Origin: Paragordius varius
Taxonomy: Eukaryota; Nematomorpha
Length of the DNA: 64,000 bases
NCBI GenBank assembly: GCA_964247055.1
Contig: OZ176056.1
Span: forward strand, 2,852,001 to 2,916,000
Direction of reading: 5' to 3'
Positions within the stretch are counted from its first letter, which is position 1; every line of letters starts with the position of its first letter. The translations under genes were made by a program, and so were the position numbers. Shown here piece after piece: positions 1-11,496 of this stretch. The notes below the pieces were generated by a model. The model made no database searches and was not told the DNA's origin. It saw only the letters and a list, made by a program, of their open reading frames with translations.

Positions 1-613
1 TTAATATCAAATGAAAAGTTCTATATAAAATCGATCGTTTGCCCACTTTTTGCTCATGTCTTCTCTTAGTTAGGTAATTACATAAATTTATATCACAATG
101 TGAGTTTGTGGGAAGGTGTTTTCAATAAGCAATTTTAACTTACTTCCATTTAAAAATCAGAAGATTGCAAGGTAATTAGCATCAGTTATTATTAAAATAT
201 TGATTATATAGTTTATTATAGGGAAGTTTACTTTCACTATGGTTGCCCTAATTTTTTACCGCATTGTTCTCTTTAAAATCCAAAATTATAAAATATAACA
301 TTAGAAAATATGATAAAGGAGCCTAAATTAAGTATTTTAATTTTATACCTGTTTTAATATTAAAACAGTATAAAATTTGTACTAAATAATCTCAAATTAA
401 ATATAACAAATCTAAAAATCATGATTTTAACTTAGACTCACTTAAAATTAATTCATTTTCCCTTTATGCAAAAATTAAATTAAAAAATTGTAATATTTTC
501 AAATTATTATCATTAACATTAGTATCTTTTTCATGTTAGTTATTCAGTATAAAAGGAAGGTGAATATATTTAACTAAAATAAATGTATATCTATTTACTT
601 TTTTTTCCTTTAG

Positions 614-835
614 CCATGCCGAGTGTCAATATACATTTTACGACGCAAAAAAATGGTGTAAACCTATCTTGGACAGAATATAACGGGGTATCGTATTCAC
701 TAACCGCTAATGGAAAAATGTTTAAGAATAATATTAAACCAAAATATTTCATTACATATGAGCTGCTTCAATCAAATAAATTAATTTTTACTGCATACAA
801 CAAGAGAGGAGAAACCAATTTTACTATACCTGAAA
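614..835 (+). CDS. FN3-like domain exon of secreted Ig/FN3 gene, upstream gene copy
   Basis: This exon is flanked by a pyrimidine-rich acceptor (CCTTTAG) and a GTAAAT donor. It is 222 nt long and enters and leaves in phase 1. It encodes about 74 residues with an FN3 look: an early LSW (B strand), a Y-x-L strand, then the L-x-F-x-A-Y-N-x-R-G-E run and a terminal TIPE typical of the G strand. It has no cysteines and one NFT glycosylation site. An in-frame ATG just upstream lies in the intron, so the open frame is not a separate small gene. The exon is identical in protein to 58243-58464. Earlier exons of this gene copy lie left of the window. The FN3 assignment rests on pattern and on neighbouring domain exons. 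Confidence 0.7.
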
Positions 836-1095
836 GTAAATTTTAAATGAAAATAACATTAAATATGCATCGTTATTTATTTATTATTAATTGTAATTAT
901 AATTAAATTCTATCAATTATATTAAAATTTAAAATGATTCGGATGAATAGTCCCAGATTTTTCTCTTAAAAAATATTAATGGTTTTTGTTTGTAATGGGT
1001 CGCGTTCATACTAATACAATTATTATTGAGTAAAAATTAATTTTAATTTCTTATGGCACTGCTATACATAATATACCTATATTTTTATAACATAG

Positions 1096-1344
1096 CACCT
1101 ATAATAACCGAAATAATACCGCTAAGAAAACTACATGACATTGAAGCTACGGATAAGGATCAAAAAATAATTTTTATACGCTCCAATGCCAAATATTTTA
1201 ATATTTCTAAAGACGAAAACTGCGAAACTTGGTTTAAATCCGAACCTTTAATGTCTTTAAATGCGTCGACCACGAAAATATGTATTAGGGCTTACAATGG
1301 AGACTTCTTTGGCCCAATTGAAACTCATGTCCTTGAACGAACAG
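1096..1344 (+). CDS. Variable FN3-like domain exon, upstream gene copy
   Basis: The exon is 249 nt, phase 1 in and out, from the acceptor ACATAG to the donor GTATGTGC. It encodes about 83 residues and has the two-cysteine pattern of this family (ENCETW, then KICIRAYNG), ending in a hydrophobic strand and ERT. It is the counterpart of 58718-58957 and is related to 45291-45542. Unlike the flanking introns and the preceding exon, which are nearly identical between the two gene copies, only about half of its residues match its counterpart by eye. The split between conserved and diverged sequence starts in the intron near 930 and ends near 1390. Confidence 0.7.
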
Positions 1345-1397
1345 GTATGTGCAATATATGTATTAACATGTTTTATATCACATGTTAGTATATTATT

Positions 1398-2370
1398 TAC
1401 AGTTCAAATTCACCCTTGAAACTCAAATTCAACCTCTTCAATTCACCCTAAACTGAATTATGTGCTTTTTAAGATTAAAACTTACCTTATTTTTTAATAT
1501 TTTTAAAATATGAAACTCTGTTTAAAATTAATATAATGCTGAAAAAATAATAAATTATATCGTAAAAATATATCCCATATTACTGATAAGTTATGTTAGA
1601 ACTAGGGTTGTGCTGACCAAGTTATGACCCGGTCAATTGACCGAGTCATGACCAGGTCAGTGAATATTTATTTTTTAACCATGGTCATTTAAAAAAAACA
1701 ACTTTTGAAAAATTGAATTTTTTTTGGAAGAAAGATATAAAGATTGTATAGTTTTTTAATATATTTTCTAAAAAATATATTTTAAATATGCTTATTTAAC
1801 AATATGATATTGTTAAACATGCATTTTTATAACATTAGGATTTAATATCCAGTTATTTCGAAAAACAAAACAATCAAGAGCTTTTCAAAATATGGAATTA
1901 TTCCATATCTGTGAACCAATAAAATGAATAACATTATATAATTGGATATTTTAATGATGAAAGAAAGTGTCAAACAAACTAGGTAAAATTTAATTTGAAA
2001 TATCCAGTATAAGCTATGTATTTGAAGCTTCAGAAGGCCACAAACATGTGGCAAAATTCAATTTTATACAAATTTCTTGATTAAATTTGGTTTTTGTAAA
2101 TAAATATTAAAAAAATGTATACTACAATCTTTTTAGAAAATATGATATTATTAGTGAAACGCAAGTGTAATTCGAACTTTATTTTGACAATCCAAAATCG
2201 CAAGATACTTAATTAAGTAAAAAGTGGTCATGACCCTGACTGGGTCTGACCGGACTTTTTTGAAAAAGCAGTCAAATGCACAACCCTAATTAGAACACAT
2301 AATATATTTGTAGGGTAGATTCGAATTGTTGAAGAGCGAATTTGAATTGTTCGTTAGGCCATTTTTTCAT
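1398..2370. repeat. Interspersed repeat with inverted ends, host of a nested MITE
   Basis: The left end carries TTCAAATTCACCCTTGAA and related runs. The right end, after the nested MITE, carries the complementary theme (GAGCGAATTTGAATTG). Similar ends occur at 50909-51105. It appears to be an AT-rich non-coding repeat that was split by the MITE at 1603-2289. No coding sequence is visible. The exact limits are uncertain. Confidence 0.4.
1603..2289. mobile_element. MITE with inverted ends TAGGGTTGTGC / GCACAACCCTAA
   Basis: The terminal inverted repeats are about 11-12 bp, and the flanks carry a direct repeat TTAGAAC (1596-1602 and 2290-2296), consistent with a 7-8 bp hAT-type target duplication. 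Both subterminal regions are rich in GGTCATGACC-like palindromes. It has no transposase, so it is non-autonomous. The counterpart in the second gene copy is at 59435-60126, so it inserted before the large duplication. A minus-strand open frame at 1842-2054 lies inside it and is not a gene. Confidence 0.75.
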
Positions 2371-2499
2371 TTTGACTAATTATAAAATATGCAGTAAATT
2401 TTTGAATTCTTCATATAACCTCTCTTAAAAACAACCGCAAAATCTTATAAATTATTAATATATGATTATGAAATTTCAATATATTTGGTAAAAAAAAAG

Positions 2500-2910
2500 T
2501 TTAAAGTTATATTGCCTAACACTTCATGTTTCAATTTTTTCCCGAGTGACATATTGGGATAGTTGTATATCTAAGAGATCCATTATAAGTTAAACTACTG
2601 TTTTGAAAGTTATTTTAGTAAAAAATTATCAAACATTGTCAGGTAAGATAAAAAAGCATATACTTTTTTTACAGATTTGTGACTACTAGAGTCCAAAAAA
2701 AATCGGAACAGCTCATATAAAAAATATATATCATGTTTTCGCTGATATTTGCAAAGTTAATTATTTACCTTTTTAACCATAAAATACACTTTATTAGCCT
2801 TGTTGCATTGGCGATTTAATAAAAATTATAGAAAAAATGGCAGTGAAAAGTTAGAGGTGAAAATTGTTTTAAAAATTTGTATAATGCGCCAAAGCACTAA
2901 AGAATATACC
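2500..2910. repeat. Dispersed AT-rich repeat family, copy 1
   Basis: This block runs from a 'gtgacatattgggatag' motif to 'gttgcattggcgattta'. Recognisable diverged relatives occur at about 28560-28960 (same strand), 53990-54260 (opposite strand) and, for its left part, 20930-21060. The second-gene copy is at about 60340-60750. No open frame is maintained and no terminal structure was identified. Confidence 0.5.
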
Positions 2911-3035
2911 TTAAATCAGGGGTATCTAACACAAATGGCTTAAAGAGCCACATTTAAATTAATATAATTCAAGACAAAAGTATCAAATAAATATATTCCT
3001 CAAACTTTCATAGATGTGTTAATTTTTATATTAAA

Positions 3036-4263
3036 CTAGCGTGAATCTCGTGCTGCTACGCAGCCCGAGGAAGTCCTTCGGACTTCTGGGGAGGGGGGGG
3101 TTCGAAGTTTGGATTTGAATGGGTCTACCGTTTTTCCTGTAGATCACAAAGCCAGCATTTTCCATTTTTATAAATATATAGATTACCATAAATAATGTAT
3201 TAATATCCATATATCTTTTAACATGCTATACATATGATAGATACTCCTTACTCAGCATCTATCATCAAAGAAACGCTTGACTAAAATTTTTGCCTTTTAA
3301 CAGGCAATACGAAAAATCTTTCTCGAATTTTTCCAGTCTCATACCGTGGGCAAAAAAATACAATCAAAAAATTATTTTTGTGGACTTTGTTTTTTGAAAA
3401 AAATGGCATTTTTTGGGGGGAGCGGGTAAAAAGAGGACCTAAATCAAAAAGTGACTCGACTATGTTCGGCGCAATCGAAAATAAGTAAACAAAAATCATA
3501 TTTGAAATTGAATGGTCCAACACGTTCTCCGGAAAATTGTCGCAAAAACACGATTTTGTGGACTTCTGTTTTTAAAAAAACCCGTTTTTCATACGGGGTG
3601 GGCCCAAACTGGGGACCTAATTCCAAAAAAGGGCGAAGCTATTGTCGGGGCATTCATTAATGATTAAATTTTTCCGATATTTGGATTTAAATGGCTCCAC
3701 CGGTTTTCCGGAAACAGATCACAAAGTTATATGAAAAATCAGTTTTTAGCGGGTAGCTCCTTACCCAGCAGCTATCATCAAATAAACGGTGGACTAAAAT
3801 TTTTGCCTTTTAACAGGGAATACGTAGAATCTTTATTGAATTTTTACGGTCTCATACCTAGGGCGAAAAATCGATTTAAAAAATTATTTTTGTGGACTTT
3901 GTTTTTTGAAAAAAATGGCATTTTACGGGGGGAGCGGGTAAAAAGAGGGCCTAAATCAAGTGACTCGACTATATTCGGCGCAATCGAAAATAAGTAAACA
4001 AAAATCATATTTGAAATTGAATGGTCCAATACGTTCTCCGGAAAATTGTCTCAAAAACACGATTTTGTGGACTTCTGTTTTTAAAAAAACCCGTTTTTCA
4101 TACGGGGTGGGCCCGAACTGGGGGCCTATTTCAAAAAAAGGGCGAAGCTATTGTCGGGACATTTATTAATGATTATATTTTTTCGATATTTGGATTTGAT
4201 TGGATCTACCGGTTTTCCTGTACCAGATCAAGCCAGCATTTTCCATTTTTATAAATATATAGA
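3036..4263 (-). mobile_element. Non-autonomous Helitron with internal about 510-bp tandem repeats
   Basis: Read on the minus strand it starts with TCTATATATTTATAAA after an A. It ends in a GCTGC-GTA-GCAGC hairpin, twelve bases, then CTAG followed by T, which are the ends expected of a Helitron inserted between A and T. A second 5'-like end occurs internally near 3160-3182, so a short end-to-end copy is joined to a longer one. The body has a roughly 510-bp unit present twice (about 3275-3720 and 3785-4240). The open frames here repeat with the unit and are by-products. No Rep/helicase is present. Relatives: 42688-43407 (plus strand), 60874-62103, and a fragment at 11719-12942. Confidence 0.75.
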
Positions 4264-4482
4264 TTAAAAAAAACAACCATAGTGTGAGACGCGTATCGTC
4301 CTTGTTAAGGACTTATTCATAATGAACACAAGCATACTCTGTCAGTATTTTAAGATTTTAAGACGAGTGATAACGAAAGAGAAAACAGAGAACTTAAGGC
4401 CTAGAGAGGGCAACCAATTGTAGTTAGATCAAGCTAATTATCATAATTCCTTCTTATCCATCAGCCAGGATAGGGAATTTAT

Positions 4483-4612
4483 AATTAAAATTCACCAATT
4501 TTTTGGTGGCCATTTTTATATTTAAGGGTAGGCTAATATTTACGATCTCATTATGTTGTTATTAAATATAAAAATGGCTTTTTCCGCCAAGATTTTTGTG
4601 AATTTTAACTAA
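4483..4612. repeat. Foldback inverted repeat
   Basis: Two arms of about 40 bases, TTAAAATTCACCAATTTT... and its near-complement ending GTGAATTTTAA, are separated by about 45 bases. They would fold into a hairpin and are probably a small foldback MITE. The copy in the second gene is at about 62324-62455. Apart from this, 4264-5681 holds nothing I recognise; the minus-strand open frames at 4774-5334 look like chance. Confidence 0.5.
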
Positions 4613-5681
4613 TAAAAATATAAAATTTTGCTGTTAAATTGTACTTGAATGGAAAATTAAACTTTTTATAAAGATCTGCTAATGATGAAAGCACAATTAT
4701 ATAATATAGCATGATGTATATTTTTCACAAGGACAATTTAAACCACCTTACTTAAAATCCTGCTGTACTATGTTTAGCATGCAATATTTATATAAAAGAT
4801 ATTAGAAAAAAATGTATGGACTACCGAATCTTTTATAATTGTATTAAATAAATCCGACATCCTAATATAGATCAATATTAACAATGAGCTGCTTGTTTCA
4901 CCGATTTGAACATATTCTTTACAATGACCCATGTAATGAAATGTAGTTATTTTTATATAATAATCTGCTTTATAGCACAATTCAAAAATATGGCTTTTCA
5001 CTAAATAAATAAAAAACATTTACCAATTCTAAATATTTTCCAATACATAATTTATAATTCCAATAATATGGGTAGTTGTAAAAGGTAACAAAGCTATGAA
5101 ACGTAAAACTGAAAAGATATTTATTCGGCTTTTTGTGTTTATATATATACTATAGTGAACATAATTTGCATGATAACAATAAAATTTCGAGTAACAAAGG
5201 ATATGATATTTACATAGTACAAAAAAATATAAAAATAAGACAATGCAAATCTCACAAAAGATTATAGTATACAAACAAAATATATATTCATATGTAACAG
5301 TATTGCATTTTAAAAATGGGACTGGGGTTTTCAATATGGCTCTTTTACAAAATAATTATCAAAAAGTTTAGCAGTGGAAGTATTCTAAAGATTCTCAGAT
5401 TGTAAAGGAATGATTCAATGAATGTTATGAAAAATAATAAAAAATATTATGAAAATGCTCGTTTTTGAGTTTTTATTTCAAATCGCTCAGAGATATACAA
5501 CTCCCCCAAAATGTCATAGATATAAATACCACCTTTATATTATAGTTTTTTCGACAAATATATGAATATATAAATCCTAATTCTCTATTAAAAATTAATG
5601 CGTTTACATATATGAAATTATGTGAATTGTATATCCAAAATTTTTGTTTAATATTAGTAATAATTATTTATATACAATTAG

Positions 5682-5738
5682 TTTATTCTGGCTCTGGTAC
5701 AAAGGACCCTGGTTTCCAATCAAGTTATAAAAGAAAAG
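5682..5738 (+). CDS. Ser-Gly mini-exon 1, upstream gene copy
   Basis: A 57-nt exon in phase 1-1, from acceptor CAATTAG to donor GTATTA. It encodes (V)YSGSGTKDPGFQSSYKRK(G). The SGSG pair beside acidic and basic residues resembles a glycosaminoglycan attachment or flexible linker sequence. It shares the pattern SGSG...Y(K/R)xK-G with the next mini-exon, which suggests internal exon duplication. It is identical in the second gene copy (63526-63582). The exon call rests on phase agreement, splice sites and conservation between copies. Function is inferred only. Confidence 0.6.
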
Positions 5739-5875
5739 GTATTATTTTTTGTTAGGTTATTGCATTTAAATGAAACAAAAGTTGCGTTTGGATTGCGTTT
5801 TTGGTTAAAAAAAGTTTTATTAAAAAAATAGTGCGATATATGCCTATTATTATTTTGCTTTCCTCTATAACTTAG

Positions 5876-5923
5876 GTCAAGATGATGGGTCTGGATTACG
5901 GCATTCTGGTTATAGGGGAAAAG
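5876..5923 (+). CDS. Ser-Gly mini-exon 2, upstream gene copy
   Basis: A 48-nt exon in phase 1-1, from acceptor ACTTAG to donor GTATGT. It encodes (G)QDDGSGLRHSGYRGK(G): acidic residues before GSG, then HSGYRGK. It is the sister of the mini-exon at 5682-5738 and of 63721-63768. It continues the open frame into the last exon. Confidence 0.6.
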
Positions 5924-6381
5924 GTATGTTTTTTATATAATTATGTTTTCTAAAACTAGAATATGATTTGACTGGCATACAGAAAAGTTAGCATTCAAAG
6001 TTCCTTTAAAATCCTTCATAATACTCTAATGATTTACTACTATATCAATAGTTTGCAGTTTGCTGGAAATCTTTTAGTTTATTGTTTTTAAAATGTGTAA
6101 GACATGATTTTTCCTCGTCACATATTATCTTTTAATAAAAAAATAAAAATTGTAGTTTCACGTGAAAGAATTTAAAAAGTTGTATGATGGCCGTTTTAGA
6201 AAATAATTTTAATTTTAAAAACTGGGTCTTGACCTTGAATGAACAGAATAAGTGAGGGCATATTTATGATATTATAATAACATCTACGAAATGTATCATA
6301 ATGTGATTCATTAATATTAATTATTTTAACGTTTATTGATTTAAGTAGAGTTTTTTATATTAAAATTTTTTAACTATTTAG

Positions 6382-6413
6382 GTTTGTTAGATGACCAAGA
6401 TACATGGAAATGA
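6382..6413 (+). CDS. Terminal exon of upstream Ig/FN3 gene copy
   Basis: After the acceptor TATTTAG, phase 1 continues as (G)LLDDQDTWK and stops at TGA (6411-6413). The short acidic tail has no membrane segment or GPI-type hydrophobic end, so the product is most simply a secreted protein. An AATAAA lies about 80 bases downstream (6494-6499). The equivalent exon of the second copy falls beyond the right end of the window. Confidence 0.55.
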
Positions 6414-6493
6414 TCAATGATAGATTCATTCGAACAAAACATTATCAATATTTAATCTAAAAATTCAATGTGATTAAATTTTATTTTATTACA

Positions 6494-6499
6494 AATAAA
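6494..6499 (+). terminator. Candidate polyadenylation signal AATAAA
   Basis: This is the first AATAAA after the TGA of the upstream Ig/FN3 gene. The sequence is very AT-rich, so chance is possible. From here to 7860 I see AT-rich sequence with one Helitron-like scrap (about 6890-7000, 'gactaaatattttgcctttata' theme) and no gene. Confidence 0.35.
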
Positions 6500-7860
6500 T
6501 ATGATGGGCAATTCGCTAATTATATGTAAAAAATGGTATATTTTGGGGTAAAAATATTTTTATATCAAACCGTTTATTTAACATTCGCTGACTTAAAACA
6601 TTCAAAATATTACGAGTCAAAATATATCATTTCAATTATTTTTTTGGATAAAACATATAGGGTTTTTAAAAAAAATAAACATGCTTATGCGTAAAAATTG
6701 GAAAAATACTTTGCACAGGGCTCTACCCAGCGGATAATTAAAAAATTGTTTGGTCATTAAATATTTGTCTATATACAAGACATATAATCATTATCTATTT
6801 ACATTATACACAATTTATACGTTTTCCGAAACTATGCTTCAAACCCACTTCTATGCGTGATTGTTGTTAGATCATTACTCACTTGGTTTATGAAGGTATT
6901 TGACTAAATATTTTGCCTTTATACGAAAAATATATAAAATCTGTAAATCACTTTCCGGGAAATTGTGCTTTATTGACACGTTTTTCTTAAATTAATTTTA
7001 TATCGTAGAGTGCCACTACTTGAAAATTAATTTTATATTTACCCATAAAGGACTTTTTTAATTTATGTGTTCTTATGTATGTTTACATTAAATTGGTTTA
7101 AAGAATATCTTCTGGGTTTAGATAAATAAGGGATGATATTTTACAGGGTGAGGGATCAAACACTAGAGTTCTTAAAGTATTTTGTTTGAATATCTCTTCA
7201 ACGTAATAAATGGCAAGATTTTTTCGTATTTTTATTACCATTTTTACGTGGCATCTAGCGGAACATAGGGTCAATTTCGAATAAGTTACAAATTAATGAG
7301 CTAAATATTATTTAAAGAATTTGTGATGTAGGTCTATTATAATTTTTCTTTCGATTGTAAAATATTTATTAAGTCATACTTGCGATATATTTACAAAAAT
7401 TATTTATCGACATTGGAAAGTATTAGATTATCATCACCAAGTATTGATAATTTCACACAGGCTAAATACATAAAATGTATAAATAACAACAAAAATGCAT
7501 TTTTAAAAAAATGGATTAAAACGATTTATAAAACATAATATAAATTAATATAAAATTATTTTAAATAAGTAATGTCCAATTATATAGTCGATCTGCATTC
7601 GACTTTATTCTGCGGCGGCGTTGATTTATATATAGTTTAAAAAAATTTGCATCAATCATTTTATACAATAAAAAATATTTTTTTGTCCTATAATTCCTAT
7701 TGTAAAATCATTTACTAAAGCATATCTAATTCTATATCTATACCTTTGAATTATAATATTATTTTAAATGTGCACAAAATATCACATATTGGTTTAATAA
7801 ATTGTGAAAATACTTTAAAACTTATCCCATAAGTTTATTACATGGTTTTACTTTTTTAGT

Positions 7861-8130
7861 CAGGGGTGTCCAATACGACCGCAAAAAGCGGCTTCTGTTT
7901 AAATTTTAATTTATATGAACAAAACTTTAATTATCTCCTGTTAATTTTTAAAACTTTGGATAAAAGTGTTATATAATAATAAACCAGAAAAGAAAGTAAT
8001 GTTGATACTTTTATTAAATTTTAACCTAATCAAATAACAAATTTGTTGATTTGTATAATCAAATTTTTTACGGTCGTTTCGCTAAGTCTTAAATGCGACC
8101 TAAAAGCCACTTGTGTTAGACACACCTCTG
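7861..8130. mobile_element. hAT-type MITE, ends CAGGGGTGTCCAA / ...ACACCTCTG
   Basis: 270 bp, with imperfect inverted ends (CAGGGGTGTCCAATACG against the complement of GTTAGACACACCTCTG). The ends resemble those at 33034 and 2917. There is no coding content. A target duplication is not clear. Confidence 0.6.
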
Positions 8131-8176
8131 ATAAAATATGTAATTATCAAATATTATATTTTTGATTTTCGAAATC

Positions 8177-8515
8177 TTACCTATCGGCATAACAAGTGAC
8201 GAGGAAATGTGACACTTGAAACAACGTTTGAAATTCAAAAAAATTTTCGACTTGTATTACATTCCCCTTTGTATTATTAAATGTGATCTGGAGACTTGGG
8301 ACATCATACGCTCCAACGGATGACATTAGGATATAATGAATTTCTCGTCCATACCAATTTAAAGCCCGTATACGATTTCTAATACTCAATACAGAATTGT
8401 TATATGGGTAATTTTGAGAAGCGTGGTGGTTTTGTTTGGTAAACATTTCGTTTTTTTTTGAAACTTTGCGTCGGATGGAATGCCCGCTAAAAGTTGGGCC
8501 GCATTCTCCGTACAA
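8177..8515 (-). CDS. Unidentified open frame next to a mariner insertion
   Basis: About 110 codons are open on the minus strand, with a less AT-biased composition than the surroundings. The frame ends at a possible donor (GGTAAGAT on the minus strand at 8180-8173). It has no ATG start. A different frame directly upstream is also open (VVDYIPRVVCTENAAQLL), as if one coding sequence were shifted. The sequence further upstream is cut by the mariner at 8587-9735, and coding-like sequence may resume beyond it (about 9750-9900). I recognise no family. It is probably a decayed gene or transposon fragment. Confidence 0.3.
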   Translation of the reverse strand: MYGECGPTFSGHSIRRKVSKKNEMFTKQNHHASQNYPYNNSVLSIRNRIRALNWYGREIHYILMSSVGAYDVPSLQITFNNTKGNVIQVENFFEFQTLFQVSHFLVTCYADR

Positions 8516-8586
8516 ACTACGCGTGGAATATAATCTACCACTTCATCACAACTATAATATATTTTGAAACAATTTTGTATCCTATA

Positions 8587-9735
8587 TACCAGATGCAGTC
8601 ATAAGTTATAACCGGTTAACTAGGAGAAAATGTCGGGAAAAAGTACGCAGTCGATTAATTTAACACAGACACCATTTTGTTCATCTGACATTAAACGGTA
8701 AATGCAAACAAGTCGGGTCCGCTAAAAGCTAGTGTGTTCTTTTTATTATCATTCAGTAAATCATTCCTAATTTTGTTCCTAAAAACATTTGCGACACACA
8801 TCGCTTTTATTTAAAGAATAAACTGTTAAAGGTTATCGTTTACTTGTTGAAACATATGGTAATGTTCCATCGATTACATGATGCGAGGTTGAGAAAATAT
8901 GATTTCAATATTGAAGAGACAACGAGCTTTGGTAGACTACAGATGTCGATAAATTACAAGAGTTATTGGATTACCCAACCCAATCTCAACGGCAATAGAC
9001 AAAAGCATTTTATCAAAAAAAACTTTAAAGGCCTGCGGGCAGCGGAAAGACCAACACACTAAGTTAATGGGTCCCCCACAATTTGGATTAAGGTCAAATC
9101 TAAAATGGCAAAAATGTCATGAAAAAGAAATTATATTTGGATTGATTTATGTAATGAAAAGTGACTTTACATTATAAATCTAAAGTCAAAGAATTGGGGC
9201 TTGCAAAGCCGGTCCATCACGCATCCAGGCCAAATCACTTGGGCAAGAAGACCATGCTCTGTGTCTGGGAGAGCGGTATTATCTATTAAGTATTGATTCT
9301 CAGGAAACGGTTGATATACGTACAACTCTATCGCCAACAAATGATTAATTTAAACGATGCATTATGCAAAAAACGTCTGATATGGGCCAGCAGACATGGC
9401 AAAGTGATTTTGACACATGACAATGTTGCATATCACACAGCAAAACCAGTAAACGACCCCTCAAAATCGCTTCGATAGGGTTTTCCACATCCGTCGCACT
9501 TCCCTGACGTGTACCAATTAGCAACTACCTTTGTGTATTAATTGGGGATACGCTCAACAGGGAAGTACTTCAATAATTTGGATAAAGATAATCAATTTTT
9601 CCGACATAACATTCTTTAAATTTTGAGAGATGAGTGATATGAGAAACCGATGGACATTAGATTGAATAAAATAAATCACTTTCAATACGCATTTTTTACC
9701 AAAAATCCGATAAAGACTTATGACCACACCAGGTA
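8587..9735 (+). mobile_element. Mariner (Tc1/mariner) element, decayed
   Basis: The ends are inverted repeats TACCAGATGCAGTCATAAGT and the complement of ACTTATGACCACACCAGGTA (17 of 20 match), bordered by TA. Inside, plus-strand pieces match mariner transposase in order: DFNIEETTSFGR near 8900, SWGLQ near 9198, then YRQQMINLNDALCKKR and KVILTHDNVAYHTAKP (9330-9460), including the catalytic D of HDN. These are followed by a PHPSHFPDVYQ-like run. Reading frames change several times and stops interrupt it, so it is inactive. At about 1.15 kb it is slightly shorter than a full mariner of about 1.3 kb. Confidence 0.85.
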
Positions 9736-10629
9736 TATATCCTAGTAGGAGCTCCCTCTACGATTGATAAAGTAAAAAAGGATTCGAAAATTAAATTCTT
9801 TGCGGGTGTGTTCCCTCCCCCTCAGTGATTAATCCAATTGTGGCGTAAGAGACATGCTTTTTATAAGCCTCATCACCCCGAAAATAAATGTTATTTACTT
9901 AAATATTCAAAACGGGGGGATCCACTAAAGTTTATTTCATTAGATCGAAATCTTATATAAGAGCTTTAAAATAAAGTTGCACAATATCCATTATCTATTA
10001 TTATAAAAAATGTAAAATTTTAATTTTCTAAAATTATTTTTTTTAATTTTTTGAATATAATACCCACATGGCAAATTTCCACGCACCTCATAAGCCTCCC
10101 ATAGAGATTCATTTTGTTCGCGCAAACAGAGCTGGTTCTAATCATTATAGCAATTAGCAGAAGATCATAATTTTTGGATGCAAAAATCGAACAAAAAAAT
10201 ACTTTATTTGAGAATGAGGATACTTCTTTTGTTATATGAATATTTTACGTTGATTATTTAGCGTCTTAACACGATTATTATTGACATTATTAAAATTATT
10301 ATTGCTATTAATATTTTTATTAATGTTATTTTCATTGTGACGGGTCTCACACTGATTGTAACATTGTTTCGTTTTTTCATAAACACCATCTCGTGTCAAA
10401 TTTTGTTTAACAGCCCAAAGGCCATAACAAGCGTGACAATAAGCTTGACATTTCTAAAAAAATCAAATTATTCATTTGGCCAGCTTCATAGATGCAGGAA
10501 AATATATTATCACCTCATATTCATCCTTAAACATGTCATGTACACCCTTGGACATATCGAATCGACCCTCAAACATTTCAAATTCACACTCGAACTTAAA
10601 AACTAAATATATTTTTATTTACAACTGGA
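9736..10629. other. AT-rich stretch without identified gene
   Basis: 9750-9900 is somewhat GC-richer and may be the left-over of the sequence that mariner interrupted. The rest is AT-rich. The open frames at 10337-10606 and 10476-10664 lack splice or family signals and run into the hAT end. Confidence 0.4.
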
Positions 10630-11496
10630 GAGGCGTACCGAGCATTTGCGGCGCCGGGGCATAAAACTCTTATGGAGCCGCCGCTCCCCTTCTCTTTTTG
10701 AAAGCCAATAAAACAATTTATTAAAAAAATACAAACGATGCTACCTAAACACTATAGATATGACAACACAGTCAAATTAATTTAAATTTTTTGAATGACC
10801 TTTCACAGCTAGCGACAGACGTTGAAATATTTAAAAGTATTAGAAAAGCAAACCCTTAAATTGGGTAACACATCTTTGCCGTTTGAAATCATAAAAGTTA
10901 AAAGTTCTAACGGAGTTGTAGGTTTGACACCTTTTCGACTTAGGAGTAACATCCTACAATCAGAAACATCGATAAAAATATCTGTTCCATTAAAATCTTT
11001 ATTATAAAATTGCTTATAGATTTACAATTATTTTAAAATCCTTATTTTTATTGTTATTGTTATTACGTGTCAATAGATTTTTATCTTACAAAAATCCAAA
11101 TAGAATTTACACCTTTCAGCCTAAAGAATCGCTTTTCCATTTCATGTTGCAATTTATCCAATATCTGTTTCATAACACAATTAATTTCCCTTTCTGCAGA
11201 AAGAATCACTCAATCTGATTCTCCTAGGAATTTTTTGGCTTTCTAGCACGGGTTGATATAGATAAAGAAACATCCGAGTTTTCACATACTATTTTAGCTT
11301 TTTTATGGCTTCCTCGCAAAGTTGATTCCGAATATCTATAATTTAATAGTTAAGGTTTCAAAGTCCTTAAATGCTCCATTAAAATAATTTTAGAATCTTG
11401 CAATCTATATTGAACCCTATCGATTAAAAATCAAAATGAGCTACAAATTTTAGTAAAAATAATAGTTTCCAGGATTTGGTGCTGAGTCATCTAGAT

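Noticed and set aside
583-613. ATG upstream of the FN3 exon as a true start with a signal peptide
   Set aside because: MYIYLLFFPLAM looks hydrophobic, but it is the polypyrimidine tract translated; the acceptor and phase agree with an internal exon.
3451-4254. Open frames such as 3451-3660, 3731-3997, 3960-4169 and their copies at 61291-62094 and 42750-42992
   Set aside because: They repeat with the 510-bp unit of a Helitron, lie on both strands and lack any family signal.
4774-5334. Minus-strand frames conserved in both gene copies
   Set aside because: Conservation is explained by the recent duplication; they are Tyr/Ile/Phe-rich translations of AT-rich intron DNA.
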